The notes under the pieces are model-generated. The model was not told where the DNA came from and made no database searches. It was given only the letters and a program-made list of their open reading frames with translations. The translations under genes were made by a program, and so were the position numbers. A stretch of 64,000 nt of DNA from Hyaloscypha bicolor E (Eukaryota > Ascomycota > Leotiomycetes > Helotiales > Hyaloscyphaceae). Of the stretch, positions 11,751 to 21,221 are shown in pieces. The stretch covers positions 124,001 to 188,000 of the forward strand of contig NW_020194539.1 of NCBI RefSeq assembly GCF_002865645.1, read 5' to 3'. How positions within the stretch are numbered: position 1 is the stretch's first letter; the number at the start of each line of letters is the position of its first letter.

Positions 11751-13125
11751 GATAAATGCTTTTATTAGGAAACTATTAAAAAATCATATATTTATTCTTG
11801 AAAAAACCATACGAAAATTATTAAAAACTCTAATTTCTATATCCCATAAATACCCTACTCTTATAATTACTCTCTATTATTCTTATTATTATCCTTATTA
11901 GAATTCTCTCGAGAAATAGGTAGTAAATTAGCCTATAAAGCTATTAGCTATTAGTAAGAAATAAGAAAGAAGTAAGCTTACTTAATACCAAAAAATATTA
12001 ACTATATTATTAAGAGTACTTTATACTTATACTAAGCTAGTAAGAATTACTTAACCTATTCCTTGGATTATTAGAAGAATCCGTTAGCCTCGAATAATAG
12101 CTTTAATATAAGAAGTATATATAGTTTAGTATAGAAGAAAAGTAATAATAGCCTTCTTTCTTTTAGGTAAAGAATAGGAAAGATACTTACATATATTAAT
12201 GGCTTAAAAAAGGCGGTTTAACCACATTATATATGCTTAAAGAACCTTAGATAGTATTAGAATAAGAAATAAAAGAAGGAATTTATAACTTATAGGATTA
12301 TATTTCTTATTCTTAGAGCGGTAATAATTATATACCGAGTAATTATTACTCTTAATATAAGTAAGGTCAGGAAACTTAGTAATATTCTTAGAATATTAAA
12401 GATAATAAGGGCAAATTAAGGATATGGGAGCATTAGCCGAACGGGTAGTAATAGGCTAACGAGTACTAAAAGAAGTATTTATCTTAATAGATTTAAGTAA
12501 AAGAGGGAATTAGAAAGGGACTTGAATAAAGCTTAAATAAGGCTTAAAGAAGCTTAAAGAAGCTTAAAGAAGGCTTAAAGAAGGAAGGCAAGAAATAAGG
12601 AAGAGCTAAATACGGTATTATGGTTAAGGAAAAGAAAGATTAGTTAGTGGGAAAAGGGAGGCCTTTTTATAATACCCTTTCCCCGAATAGTAATCGCGAA
12701 TTCAGAACTGGCTCTATATCAGGAATACCCAGAAAATTCCAAAAAAGGAATTCACGAATAAACCAGAAGATCGGATTAACTTTTCCAAGCTCTTGGGCCT
12801 ATAGAGTAATAATTTATTCGCGAATAGAGGCTAAGTTAGGATTCACGAACTAATTAGGAGATTAGATAAGCTTTATATCCAATAGTATATACTATATTCG
12901 CATTACCTTTACGAGAGGAAATTACCAGAGGCAATTTGCGAACTAGCTAGGAAGGGTTAGTAAACTATATCCTTAACTCTATTACCTGGCATAATAATAG
13001 GGTAATTATGGGGAGTCTTTGGGGAAAGCTAGCAGCCAGGAAAGTTTTAGGGAAATATTTATAAAGCTATTCGCAGTTTTCCCAGGCCTCTTGGGGACAA
13101 GGGCCCAGAGGGGGGGTTAATATAA
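11751..13125. other. Non-coding 3' spacer of the chromovirus
   Basis: About 1.4 kb between the chromodomain and the 3' LTR. It contains tandem CTTAAAGAAG units at about 12535-12590, scattered ATTCGCGAAT-like words at about 12690-12940, and the polypurine tract G7 at 13110-13116. A 68-codon open frame at 12647-12853 has no recognisable similarity and no good start, so it is not called as a gene. Confidence 0.5.
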
Positions 13126-13423
13126 TAGGCACACGTAATAGCGCATGGACAGGTATTAGATATCGTGGATCTAGTTTCCTATTTTGGGTATAGCTTATAA
13201 TCAGAATTATATGAATCGCATGGGATTTCCTAATTAAGTAAAGGGCTTCGCATGCCTGGCTAAGTACTAGGGAATATATAGGGAGACGCTCCTAGCTTTG
13301 GAAGGGGCATTAATTAGTCTCTTGTTAGAATCAATTCTTGGAATCAGTTATACTTGCAAGCATTACTCCGCAGCTTACTTACCTTGACTACTTGTGTATT
13401 ACCCTACTATTACGTGCCTTACA
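13126..13423 (+). repeat. 3' LTR of the nested chromovirus
   Basis: Direct copy of 6438-6735, same 298-bp length. It begins TAGGCACACG (TG mutated to TA) and ends GTGCCTTACA, keeping the CA end that has become TA in the 5' copy. Confidence 0.85.
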
Positions 13424-13439
13424 ATTATAAGAACTTAAA

Positions 13440-14445
13440 AAAAGTCCTATACTAGATTAGCCCAAGTAAAAGAATTATATAAATAGGTATAAATACGAAT
13501 ATACTAGTAATATAGCCGGAATTTCTCAAGTTAATTCTAATAAGACTCGATTCTTTAATTCTTTATACTAGTTCCAAAGTAATAGACCTTCTTAAAAGAA
13601 AGAATTAGTATTATTATATAAGAGAAAGTATATTAGACTTTAGTAATAAAAGGAATCTCTCTTTTTTTATTAGAGGAAATTACTCGGGGGTAATAGCCAA
13701 GCTTTCTAAATACCTAAAGAAACTGGCCAAGTATATTATATGCCATATAATTAGAAATGCCTATATAGTACTAGATAATATTACGAGAATAAATATTAAT
13801 AGTAGTATAGATTTGGAAGCCCTATAGAGCTAGCTTATTATACTAATTAAGAGACTACTCCCAATCCGGGCCTTTAACTACTATTTCTTGCTTCTTATAC
13901 TATATATTATTTATATAATGCTTATAGCCCTTACTATCTAGGCCCTTAATAATATTATAGATTAATTTGCGAGGAGTAGTAACCCCCATTTAACGGAAGT
14001 ATATCTTAATCAAGCCTGCTTTATAGCCTTTAATTCCCCTATAGTCTAGCTCCTCTTGTATAATACCCACAAGCTACTAGTACTTCTGCTCCCTCTCCTC
14101 TATTATTATTCTCCGAATAAGGCCAAGATCTAGCCTATATCGTGCGAGCTATCGGCGGTAGAGAGGTATCCCCTTAACTAAGAGTGCTTGAAGAATTATA
14201 TTATTATTATAATTGCCTGTAAATAACTCAGAGATACGTAATTTAATCCTCTTAATCTCAGGAGACCCATTCTTCCTATTACGTGATATATTCCAAGCCC
14301 TAAGAGTACGCTCGAGGGTAGTTAAGCTATATTCTATATATAAAATTACCCTTATTTTACTTAAAATCTCGGGATATATAAGCTTCTCAGAGACCCAACT
14401 AAGAATCTCATTTTTGTAAGGCTCAAGACTAAGCTTTGGAGGCAT
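13440..14445 (-). pseudogene. RIP-damaged integrase-core (DDE) transposase
   Basis: Starts with ATG at 14445 (MPPKLSLEPYKNEILSWVSE). The first 98 codons are open and look like a helix-turn-helix DNA-binding region (YPEILSKIRV, LERTLRAWNISRNRK). Downstream on the minus strand, through TAG/TAA stops, come YRGIKGYKAGLIKIYFR, VTTPRKLIYNI, KGPDWE, then YNKLALQGFQIYTTIN and SRNIIQYYIGISN. These fit the rve-like catalytic fold, with the first catalytic Asp apparently changed to Asn. Fungal proteins of this pattern are transposases of cut-and-paste elements with an integrase core. It ends near the nested chromovirus. About 120 bases separate its start from the TIR at 14570. Confidence 0.65.
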
Positions 14446-14530
14446 TCTGAGTATAATCCAATGCGTGCGATATATTAAAAGTGGGATAATAAGGGCAAGT
14501 TATGGTTGAGGCAAAATTTGATTTTGCGGC

Positions 14531-14570
14531 AATTAGTCATAGAAGGTTTTGGTCGTTGTGGTCACCCGTA
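14531..14570 (-). repeat. Right terminal inverted repeat of the 12.8 kb element
   Basis: Reverse complement agrees with 1792-1831 at about 33 of 40 positions. GGTGC follows at 14571-14575, matching the left duplication. Confidence 0.8.
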
Positions 14571-14575
14571 GGTGC
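14571..14575. repeat. Target-site duplication, right copy (GGTGC)
   Basis: Identical to 1787-1791 and directly outside the right TIR; part of the regulator's coding sequence (codons for Arg-Thr). Confidence 0.85.
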
Positions 14576-16000
14576 GCAATCGGTCGATCTCCGGGGATTT
14601 CTGGGCTCGTGTCGATAAGAGTTGCTTGTAGATTTGTCCTTGAATGATAGACATTCCAATATGATTATTATAGAAATTGACCTCGTTAAGACGGTCGTGG
14701 TGTAAATCGATGGTCTCGATAGGTAGGTCGACATCCATATCGTCATCGTCTTGAGCTGGAGGATTATGTGTACGTATGCTGATATCCTTATCATAGATAT
14801 ACACAAGCCAGAAGACACGCTTTCTCTGTTCCATCTCAGCAGCGGCGATCCCAAGTTGGTGGCCCCGCCGATGGAGCTTCATGCCCTGTGCAAGTTTTAC
14901 TGCTATCGATATCAGAATCGAGCCTGGCTCTGGATTCGGCGTTCCTTGCAGCAGGATAGCCATGCCAAGCAGTGCTTGCACAGCCATGAGCTCGTTTGTG
15001 AGCATTGAGAGCTCTCCTACTAAAGCCAAAGCGTTTTGAAGATAGCCACAGGCGTGAACGTCTTCTGTTTTGCTGTTCCCAGTCTTCATAGCGCGGAAGC
15101 GATGTGCGAGGGCGAAAGCTACGTTTAGGCATGCCCGCCAGGCCGGGGTATCGTGATTGTTATTTTCATAGCTCGACTCGAAGGCTTTCTGGAAAGTTGC
15201 AGCGTCGAAGATAGGAAACGCCGAGTTGAAGCTTGAGAAGGTTTCTTGAATCAGGAGTTGGGCTTCATCCCGTCCTGGGAGTGACTTGATTTCTCGGCTG
15301 GGGTTTACTGGAGAGGCTCCTGTGAGTGACCAATCTAAAGGTCTGTGATGTAAAACGGCGGCCGAGGGTAAGTGTGCTGGAACTGGTCAGTTTGAATGTC
15401 CCAAAGAGAGTGGTAGGAGTAGAGGCTGTACGTTCGTGAAGCGAGACTGAAATATGCTGCTCAGCGCTTGAGGCCAAGCCAGAAAGGCTCCCAATGGAGG
15501 TCCTCCGTTTACGCTTCCGTATGCGCTGCGATTCTGGTGACGCTCTGCGTGGGTGAGTTCCAATACAGTCACTGGGTAGATCCGCGTCGGACTGTTCTCC
15601 TTCCACGTCGCTTGCAGCGGGCCGACTCCTCAATTCGCTCTGCAGCATAGCTTCCATCCTCTTCAGTCTCTCCTCAAGCTTTTCCACATGCTTGTATCTA
15701 TCACTACTTAGTCTTTGCTGCTTCACGTGATTGCGGATTCAACGCCTACCCTGGTGGTCTCCTCGGGCCCTTCTTCGCCTTGATTGGGCTGAAGGTGCAG
15801 GGGATATTGGACTTTATACATTGAGTACAACTATCTCGGGATATATCACAACGTATCTTCTTCTTTTTGCATGTATCGCATGCCTGTAGGATTGTCAGTA
15901 TTGAGCTATACGTAGGAAGGACAGGTGCCGAGACCCTGGTGACCATGACCGCCCTCTCTAATCTAGTCTGGTCCTCCGGCAACGTTGCTAGATGCGCCAT
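14576..16000 (-). pseudogene. 5' part of the transposon-split Zn2Cys6 transcription factor gene
   Basis: Start ATG at 16000. A probable short intron (GTCTCG..CTACAG, ending just before the finger) is followed by a Zn2Cys6 binuclear cluster CDTCKKKKIRCD..CTQCIKSNIPC at about 15745-15880 and the basic KKGPRRPPG. A second intron leads to a coiled-coil dimerisation region (YKHVEKLEERLKRMEAML), a Ser/Arg-rich linker with RKRKRR, a further intron near 15270-15390, then the fungal-specific transcription factor domain (LLIQETFSSFNSAFPIF, RKRVFWLVYIYDKD). The gene breaks at the GGTGC duplication and resumes at 1791. Family role: a nuclear activator binding CGG-type sites. Neighbouring oxidoreductase genes are plausible targets, which is inference. 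As it stands the product would be truncated within the regulatory domain. Confidence 0.85.
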
Positions 16001-16395
16001 GCTGCTACAAACAGTGATAGAACCTCATTTACTTCAACTGGGGATCGACGTACATTAGACAATAGGCATTGACGTATGAGATCCGGCTTAGCGATATCTC
16101 TCACGAGTTCCTTAGCATTAATAGAACGCTTTGATTGTAATGATGGACAAGTTGAAGAGCTGGGAAATGAATTGGTAATCCAAAAGCTTGCGGCTTATCT
16201 GATCTTGTCTATCCCTCCAGCTTAGTCATAGTCTGACGCATGATCTCCGTCTTGCCGAAAGGAAGGAAGCCTTAAAGCTCAACCACCACAAGAACATTAC
16301 TTCAATTCCTGCACCCGCATTTGATCTCTTTACGACGCGTTGACAATCAGAAATAATGCGCCTCTTCCCAAGAATGTTCAGGTCCACTCTCCGCC
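16001..16395. other. Intergenic region between the regulator and the SDR gene
   Basis: About 400 bases holding the promoter side of the minus-strand regulator and the 3' end of the SDR gene. No coding signal seen. Confidence 0.5.
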
Positions 16396-17202
16396 CTAGG
16401 CGGAGGGAAAGTGTTTGTATCCCACCCCTTTAACAAAAGTCTGCTGCCAAGGGCCCTGCGACTTCCCCTGCGCAAGATGCGTATACAACTCCCCATGAGC
16501 TGCTCCGTCAATTTTGTGGTAGGCAGGTGAGCCGTCGGCATTTCGTTCATCAGCATAATAGAATCTGTAAAGTTTCAGTCAGACTACATCATAAGCAAAG
16601 GGTGGTTTACATACTTGTATCCTCGATCTTTGTACGCTATGGCTGCAGACTGGATGATGTGCGCTGTCGCTGATTTTCCAACCCCCGAATTCAATAGCGA
16701 TGCAATAGTCGTGGTGTTTAATATATTTCCGGTAAAAATGAATGTCTTAGACGCTGTGGGAGAGAGTTGTGCGAAGCCCAAGGCGGCTTGTTGTGCTGCG
16801 ACAAAAGCGCTGGTTGTGTTGATGTTTAGATCTCGAGTGAAGTTTGCCAAGGGAGTGGAGAGGGGATCCTTCTCATCATTTGGTGGAATGCCTGCACCAG
16901 CTGCTTGACCGTCAGTATAAATGTGGTATGAGTTTCAGATAGTGGAAGCTGCTCGTACCATTATAGACAACGACGCTTGGAAAACTATGTGTATCTTTGA
17001 GCTTTGAAAATACTCCAATCACAGACTCTGGATCGGACAAGTCGATGGGGATATTGATCCGGGTGGCAGTACTTTCTTCCTCCTTTATCTTTCTAGATGC
17101 GCGAGCGACAATGTAGCCTTTTGAAGCAAAGGCCTCAGACACATGGTGCCCAACGTTAGGGCCGAAACCGAGAAGAAGCATGACTGGGGATTTTGCTGCC
17201 AT
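16396..17202 (-). CDS. Short-chain dehydrogenase/reductase (SDR) family protein, 232 aa
   Basis: Exons 17202-16959, 16900-16615 and 16564-16396 give 699 nt, a 232-residue protein. Introns are GTACGA..AAGCAG and GTATGT..TTACAG. ATG at 17202 is chosen because a Rossmann glycine motif (GFGPNVG, residues 12-18) follows at once; an upstream GTG-led frame is unlikely in a eukaryote. VVVYNAGAG matches the NAG segment of SDRs. I do not see the usual Tyr-x-x-x-Lys; the expected place reads GVGKSATAH, then YKFYYADER, so the catalytic set may differ from classical SDRs. It probably binds NAD(P)(H) and acts on a small molecule in the cytosol. It lies between the broken regulator and a divergent oxidoreductase. 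Confidence 0.8.
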
Positions 17203-17943
17203 GTTTGGATAGAGGTATTTGAGGTACACAAGGAATTCGAGATGAGATGATGATGTTTGAAAATTAAGTCCTATGTCAGTGGTCCTATATACACTTTTCT
17301 ACCCAGAAAACACGCTGTGGCTTTGTCATTCTCAACGTGAGCTGTGTGGCCCTCGCCCCTCCTGACCTCTACTGTCGTCAGATCTAATCTTCCCGAACGG
17401 AGCCTTCGGACCCTCCGGTTCAATTCGAGCCTGGTGAGTAATTCATCGTTCCATCTGAGATTGCAAGATCGCGGAATCTCGCTGACGAATTAATCAAGCG
17501 AATAAAATCCTACGTTTTAGGCAGAGATCGACGAGATTCCGGGGAAGCAGGCAAGCCACAGAAACAATTCGGAGCGGAGATTTCGGGTGCTCCGAATGAA
17601 TGGTGAAAATGCGCCAATCAAGTCAGTCAACGCCAACGATAAACTCGGCGTAGGAACATCTTATGCCATTTGACTCAATGACCAATGCGAAAATTACCAA
17701 TGTGACCTTTCTTGATCTAGAAACATCCCCTTATGGTATCTATGAGTTGGTAAGAATCATGCTTTGCGATCATCCCCAGAGACAAGAGAACATTTGCCGC
17801 GGTCGTGGGACGAGAAAGAAAGTATAAGTACTAGATGGTTTCTGCTATTCTGTTGTCATTGCCCTTACTGAATACACTCTACCTTACATTTACAACACCA
17901 TTCCTCTCATCGCGCTACTCAGCAATTTCAAATCACCAGTACA
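17203..17943. promoter_or_regulatory. Bidirectional promoter region between two oxidoreductase genes
   Basis: About 740 bases separate the minus-strand SDR start (17202) and the plus-strand start (17944). Several CGG/CCG triplets occur between 17395 and 17610 (for example TCGGACCCTCCGG and TTCGGAGCGG), the half-site class bound by Zn2Cys6 factors. A shared regulator, perhaps the interrupted one next door, is inference. Confidence 0.35.
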
Positions 17944-19404
17944 ATGAGCTCAAACATTTTAATCACTGGCGCGGCTGGTTACGTGTACATCTCACCCAAT
18001 TTCACCAACACATCAAAACGCTAACGACTTACAGCGGCGGCTCCATCATCGCCGACTTTCTATCCAGCAGTAGTCCAGTGCTCAAGAGAAGCCGTATCAC
18101 CGCTGCAGTCCGATCTGATGAGCAAGCCAAGCTCCTATCAGAGTCGGGCATCAACGTGCTTCAGCTAGACCTCACAGACGAGAAGGCTGTCGTAGAGAGC
18201 CTCGTGAAACATAACAGTGAGTTAGTGATGTGTTTGAAGAGAGAAATTGTCCGTAGCTGATGGGATTATAGTCAACATCGTGATCCACACTGCCAGCTCC
18301 CTGGACCGAACCTTGGCACTTAATCTTCTTGCCGGGCTAGCTGAGCAGCAAAAGGCAAGCGGAAGTAAGGCTTACTTCATACATGTGAGTTATGGGTTCT
18401 TCACATGCAAAGCATGGGGTTCACATTGGTAGGGTACTAACCTCATCATAGACCTCGGGATTGAGTGCATTCTGTCCGAAGACCGGTTGGCCACAAGGCG
18501 TCATGAAAGATTCCGGTCCAATTTTCGAGACCGAGAAGCAATTGGCGGATTCCTTCTCTCTCCGGAAGGTAAGATCACCCCTTTCTAAAACGACATGCGC
18601 TGACTCTGACTTCCCAAAGACCGACGTTACCATCACTGAAACTGCCAAAGCACTGGGGATAACCAGCTTCATAGTTGTACCCTCCACAGTTTGTAGGGAC
18701 CCCTCCAAAAGCTGCTCTCCGGATATCTCATCTAGACTAACCATTTCCCCTAGACGGCAAAGGCAAAGGGCAATGGAACCAACTCTCCGTGATATTCCCA
18801 ATAGCTGTACAAGCCAGCATCAAACAGAAATCCGTCTCCAAATTCCCTGAGGATGGAGTACGCAAACCTTCAAACGCTTCAACTCAAGACTAACTCTTTT
18901 GTAGAACATTGCAGGCGTACACATCTCCGACTTGACAGAACTATACGGACTGATAGTCAAGAAGATCCTTCAAGGATCCGGAGATACCATTCCAAATGGA
19001 ACGCATGGCCATTATTTCGCGATCGCCCACGAAATGGCATGGTGGGAGACACTGGGCCGTCTCGCGGCTGCAATGGAAGCTCGTGGGCTAGTGGCCAGCT
19101 CGGAGACACAGGTATGGACCAGCGACGAAGCAGCTGCGGAGGCAACAGGCGTGCCAGAGATCTTCGTTGAAATATTTTTCAACTCGAGGTAGGTACTCCT
19201 CGCTTAGTAGAGAGAGCCATGATGGCTGATCGAAATCTTAGCGCGAACATTATTGTGGACAATGCTTTCAAATTGGGGTGGAAGCCTACGTGGGATAAGG
19301 CTCGCTTCTTTGAGAATATTGATGATGAGGTAGTAAGTGTGCTGGAGCTTGGAAAGGCTAAGAGCAGTCTTATCGATTCTCTATTTTTGGCTGCTAAGAA
19401 TTAA
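17944..19404 (+). CDS. NAD(P)-binding Rossmann-fold (epimerase/NmrA-like) protein, 358 aa
   Basis: Eight exons: 17944-17984, 18035-18216, 18272-18384, 18452-18568, 18620-18692, 18754-18857, 18905-19188 and 19242-19404. They total 1077 nt with all junctions GT-AG and in frame. The protein opens MSSNILITGAAGYVGG, a GxxGxxG dinucleotide-binding motif at residues 9-15, followed by RSRITAAVRS (second strand) and LQLDLTDEKAV (the Asp that contacts adenine). Later segments (VIHTASSLD, FIHTSGLSAF, GHYFAIAHEMAWWETL) fit extended SDR / NAD-dependent epimerase-like proteins. Substrate unknown. Divergent from the SDR gene at 17202, suggesting co-regulation. An upstream ATG at 17835 is out of keeping with the Rossmann start and was not used. 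Confidence 0.8.
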
Positions 19405-20024
19405 GTGGGGAAGAGTAACTTCATAATACGGAGGATATACGAGAGGCCCGAGGTCTGTAGATAGATAAATCGTGATGAAGGATACAAGCATAATGTTTCT
19501 TCGATATGAATCGTGATATCTACCTTCGAAGGCGTTCTAATAAAAAACCGGTAAATGGTCTATAACAACCCCCTCTCAGTATCCTTCGAAACGCTTTTTT
19601 TATACCGTACAGTCATTACTACTTTCTACCTCTCGTTCAACTCATACAAGGTTCCAAGATACCACAACAATCACGTGATACCACATCCCTCGAAGAGGGG
19701 TGAATACCACCCCAACCGAGCAACAACTTCACAAACCCATGAAAATTGTAATACCAATGCCTCTGTGCCCCGGTCGCTCATCCAAAGTTGCAAACAGTCA
19801 CAACTTTCAAGTGATCTCTCGCTTCTTTTAACTTCTTTGTTCCTATTGCACGAATGCATCCCAATCTCAATACAAACCCTCCGCTTGCACCAAATAATCT
19901 TTGTCTATTCCAAGCTGCAAGATGAAAGGAAATACATCGCTGGATTCTTCCTTGCCCATCCATCTACCTACCACCCCCCCTCCCAACTCTCAAATTCCTC
20001 GGAAGAGAGAGAGACACACCGAAA
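19405..20024. other. Intergenic region upstream of the phosphoesterase pseudogene
   Basis: Pyrimidine-rich tracts near 19975-20020 and a TCACGTGA-type site at about 19672. No convincing coding exon; an open frame at 19555-20043 lacks domain-like composition. Confidence 0.4.
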
Positions 20025-20877
20025 ATGTCCTCCACCCAACTGAGCGGCGGGACTTTCTCCTCCTTCTTCAAATCCTTCTTCGCCCCCCAACGCTCCCCCC
20101 ACACCCCCAATCTCCCTCCCCCAAAACCTCCCCTCGCCATCCGTGTCCCAGCCTGCTTCCAAGTAGAATCCGACTGGCACCTCGAGCACGATCTCACCCT
20201 TTCCGCCTACGCAATCTGGGAAAAATCCTTCCCCTTCTCCGGCGACTTCCTTTTGCTAGCCGGCGACTGCGGACGCGTGAACCCCAACAATTTACCCAAT
20301 TCCACCATCGCAGCCGATCACCAAACAGCCTACAAAGGCATGCTCTCCCGCATCTCAAAAAATTATAAGCACGTATTCCTAATCAGCGGGAACAATGAGC
20401 CGAAGACGCTACGTGGAGGTCCGAGGATTGCAGAAACGATGTTATCTTTAAGGAGTTGAGAGCGATATCCCGAATTTGACTGTGTTGGAAAAGCAGAGTG
20501 CTGATATAAGTGGGTTGGGATATGATGGTACGATTTTGGGGTGTACGCTTTGGAGTCGGTTGCGATCTGATGCGGCACCAGGAGCCGGCGACGCAGGACA
20601 GTGGACTGGCGAGACGGATGCGGAGCATAATGCGAGGTTTGAGCACTCGCTTGCTTGGTTGAGGGCGGAGGTGAAGAGAGTAAGGAAAGAGAGACCGAGT
20701 CATTGGATTATTATTATGACGCATCATGCACCGACGATGAGGTGGAGTGCGCAGAATAATAGGCAGGATGGAGGGAGGGAATTTTATGGGGGGCCGACGG
20801 GATATTCGAGAAGCGCGCCTTCACCTGATTCACGAGCGCAGCAGCCGCGCCGGGACCGTATACTATGGTTTAACTAA
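20025..20877 (+). pseudogene. Calcineurin-like metallophosphoesterase, frameshifted and 3'-truncated
   Basis: ATG at 20025. The first frame carries QVESDWHLEHD (family motif: SDLHLEH), FLLLAGDCGRV (GD-G motif) and LISGNNEPK (normally GNHE), then stops at 20459. From about 20457 another frame continues ESDIPNLTVLEK.., ILGCTLWSRL and SHWIIIMTHHAPT, the distal His motif of the family. A 1-nt gain or 2-nt loss near 20440-20460 therefore splits the gene. After GREFYGG the expected C-terminal GHTH segment is absent and the sequence turns into unrelated DNA at about 20815-20877. The family hydrolyses phosphoesters using two metals bound by the Asp/His/Asn set. With the frameshift, the His-to-Asn change and the missing end I call it a pseudogene. 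Confidence 0.75.
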
Positions 20878-21048
20878 AACCCCATATATTCAGAATACCT
20901 GTTGTTACAGTTATTAAGAGACGTTTACGTAGAAAAATTCCCCGAGGCATATTTAATCTTTAGATACTATTATTTTAGAATAAAAATGGACGATATTATT
21001 AGGGATTTAGATATCTCTAAACTTGTGGTAAATAAAATTCCTTTATAA
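20878..21048 (+). other. A+T-rich open fragment, unknown
   Basis: A continuous reading frame with no stop (LLLQLLRDVYVEKFPEAYL, RIKMDDIIRDLDISKLV) in strongly AT-rich DNA directly at the truncation point of the phosphoesterase. It could be the end of an inserted transposon gene. I do not recognise it. Confidence 0.25.
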
Positions 21049-21221
21049 TACATAAACTAGTTAGATTAGGAGCTTAAGCCCCAGTCTGTCATAAAAGAAA
21101 CACCCGTTTTTAGAACTAAGATTGGCTTGTATATTAAAGAGATAATATCTTGAAACCCGTGACGAGAAGAAGAAAGGAAGCTGGGGAGCGTCTGAAGGCA
21201 GATCCACGCACAAGCTGATAC

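Larger units (their letters stand above)
6438..13423 (+). mobile_element. Nested Ty3/gypsy chromovirus, full-length but inactivated by RIP
   Basis: Two 298-bp direct LTRs enclose, on the plus strand, gag, protease, reverse transcriptase, RNase H, integrase and a C-terminal chromodomain, the order of chromoviruses. A G-rich polypurine tract (G7 at 13110-13116) precedes the 3' LTR. All frames carry TAA/TAG in place of expected Gln or Trp codons, and catalytic Asp codons have become Asn. ATTATAA occurs at both outer flanks, but the duplication cannot be defined in such AT-rich DNA. It lies inside the 12.8 kb transposon, so it inserted later than that element. Confidence 0.85.
1792..14570 (-). 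mobile_element. 12.8 kb DNA transposon with TIRs, inserted in the regulator gene and carrying a nested chromovirus
   Basis: The element is bounded by imperfect inverted repeats: inward from 1792 and inward from 14570 the first 40 bases agree at about 33 positions, including an identical 15-base block CGACCAAAACCTTCT. GGTGC flanks both ends. Next to the right end, on the minus strand, is a degenerate integrase-core (DDE) transposase whose start lies about 125 bp from the terminus, which fits it being the element's own transposase. Removing the nested retroelement leaves about 5.8 kb. The interior is A+T-rich and its coding frames are full of TAG/TAA, consistent with RIP. A second unidentified protein starts near the left end on the plus strand. 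Superfamily not assigned; Ginger-like or IS3EU-like groups are possible from the transposase type. Confidence 0.8.

Noticed and set aside
12430..12475. Possible tRNA-like text (AGCCGAACGGGTAGTAATAGGC)
   Set aside because: No acceptor stem or TPsiC arm could be paired; it lies within the retroelement.
12647..12853. 68-codon open frame before the 3' LTR
   Set aside because: Lies in the retroelement's non-coding spacer, has no homologous-looking domain and consists partly of repeated ATTCGCGAA words.
1792..14570. Starship-type giant element
   Set aside because: No tyrosine recombinase (DUF3435) captain gene is visible, the size is small, and a DDE-type transposase with TIRs explains the ends.
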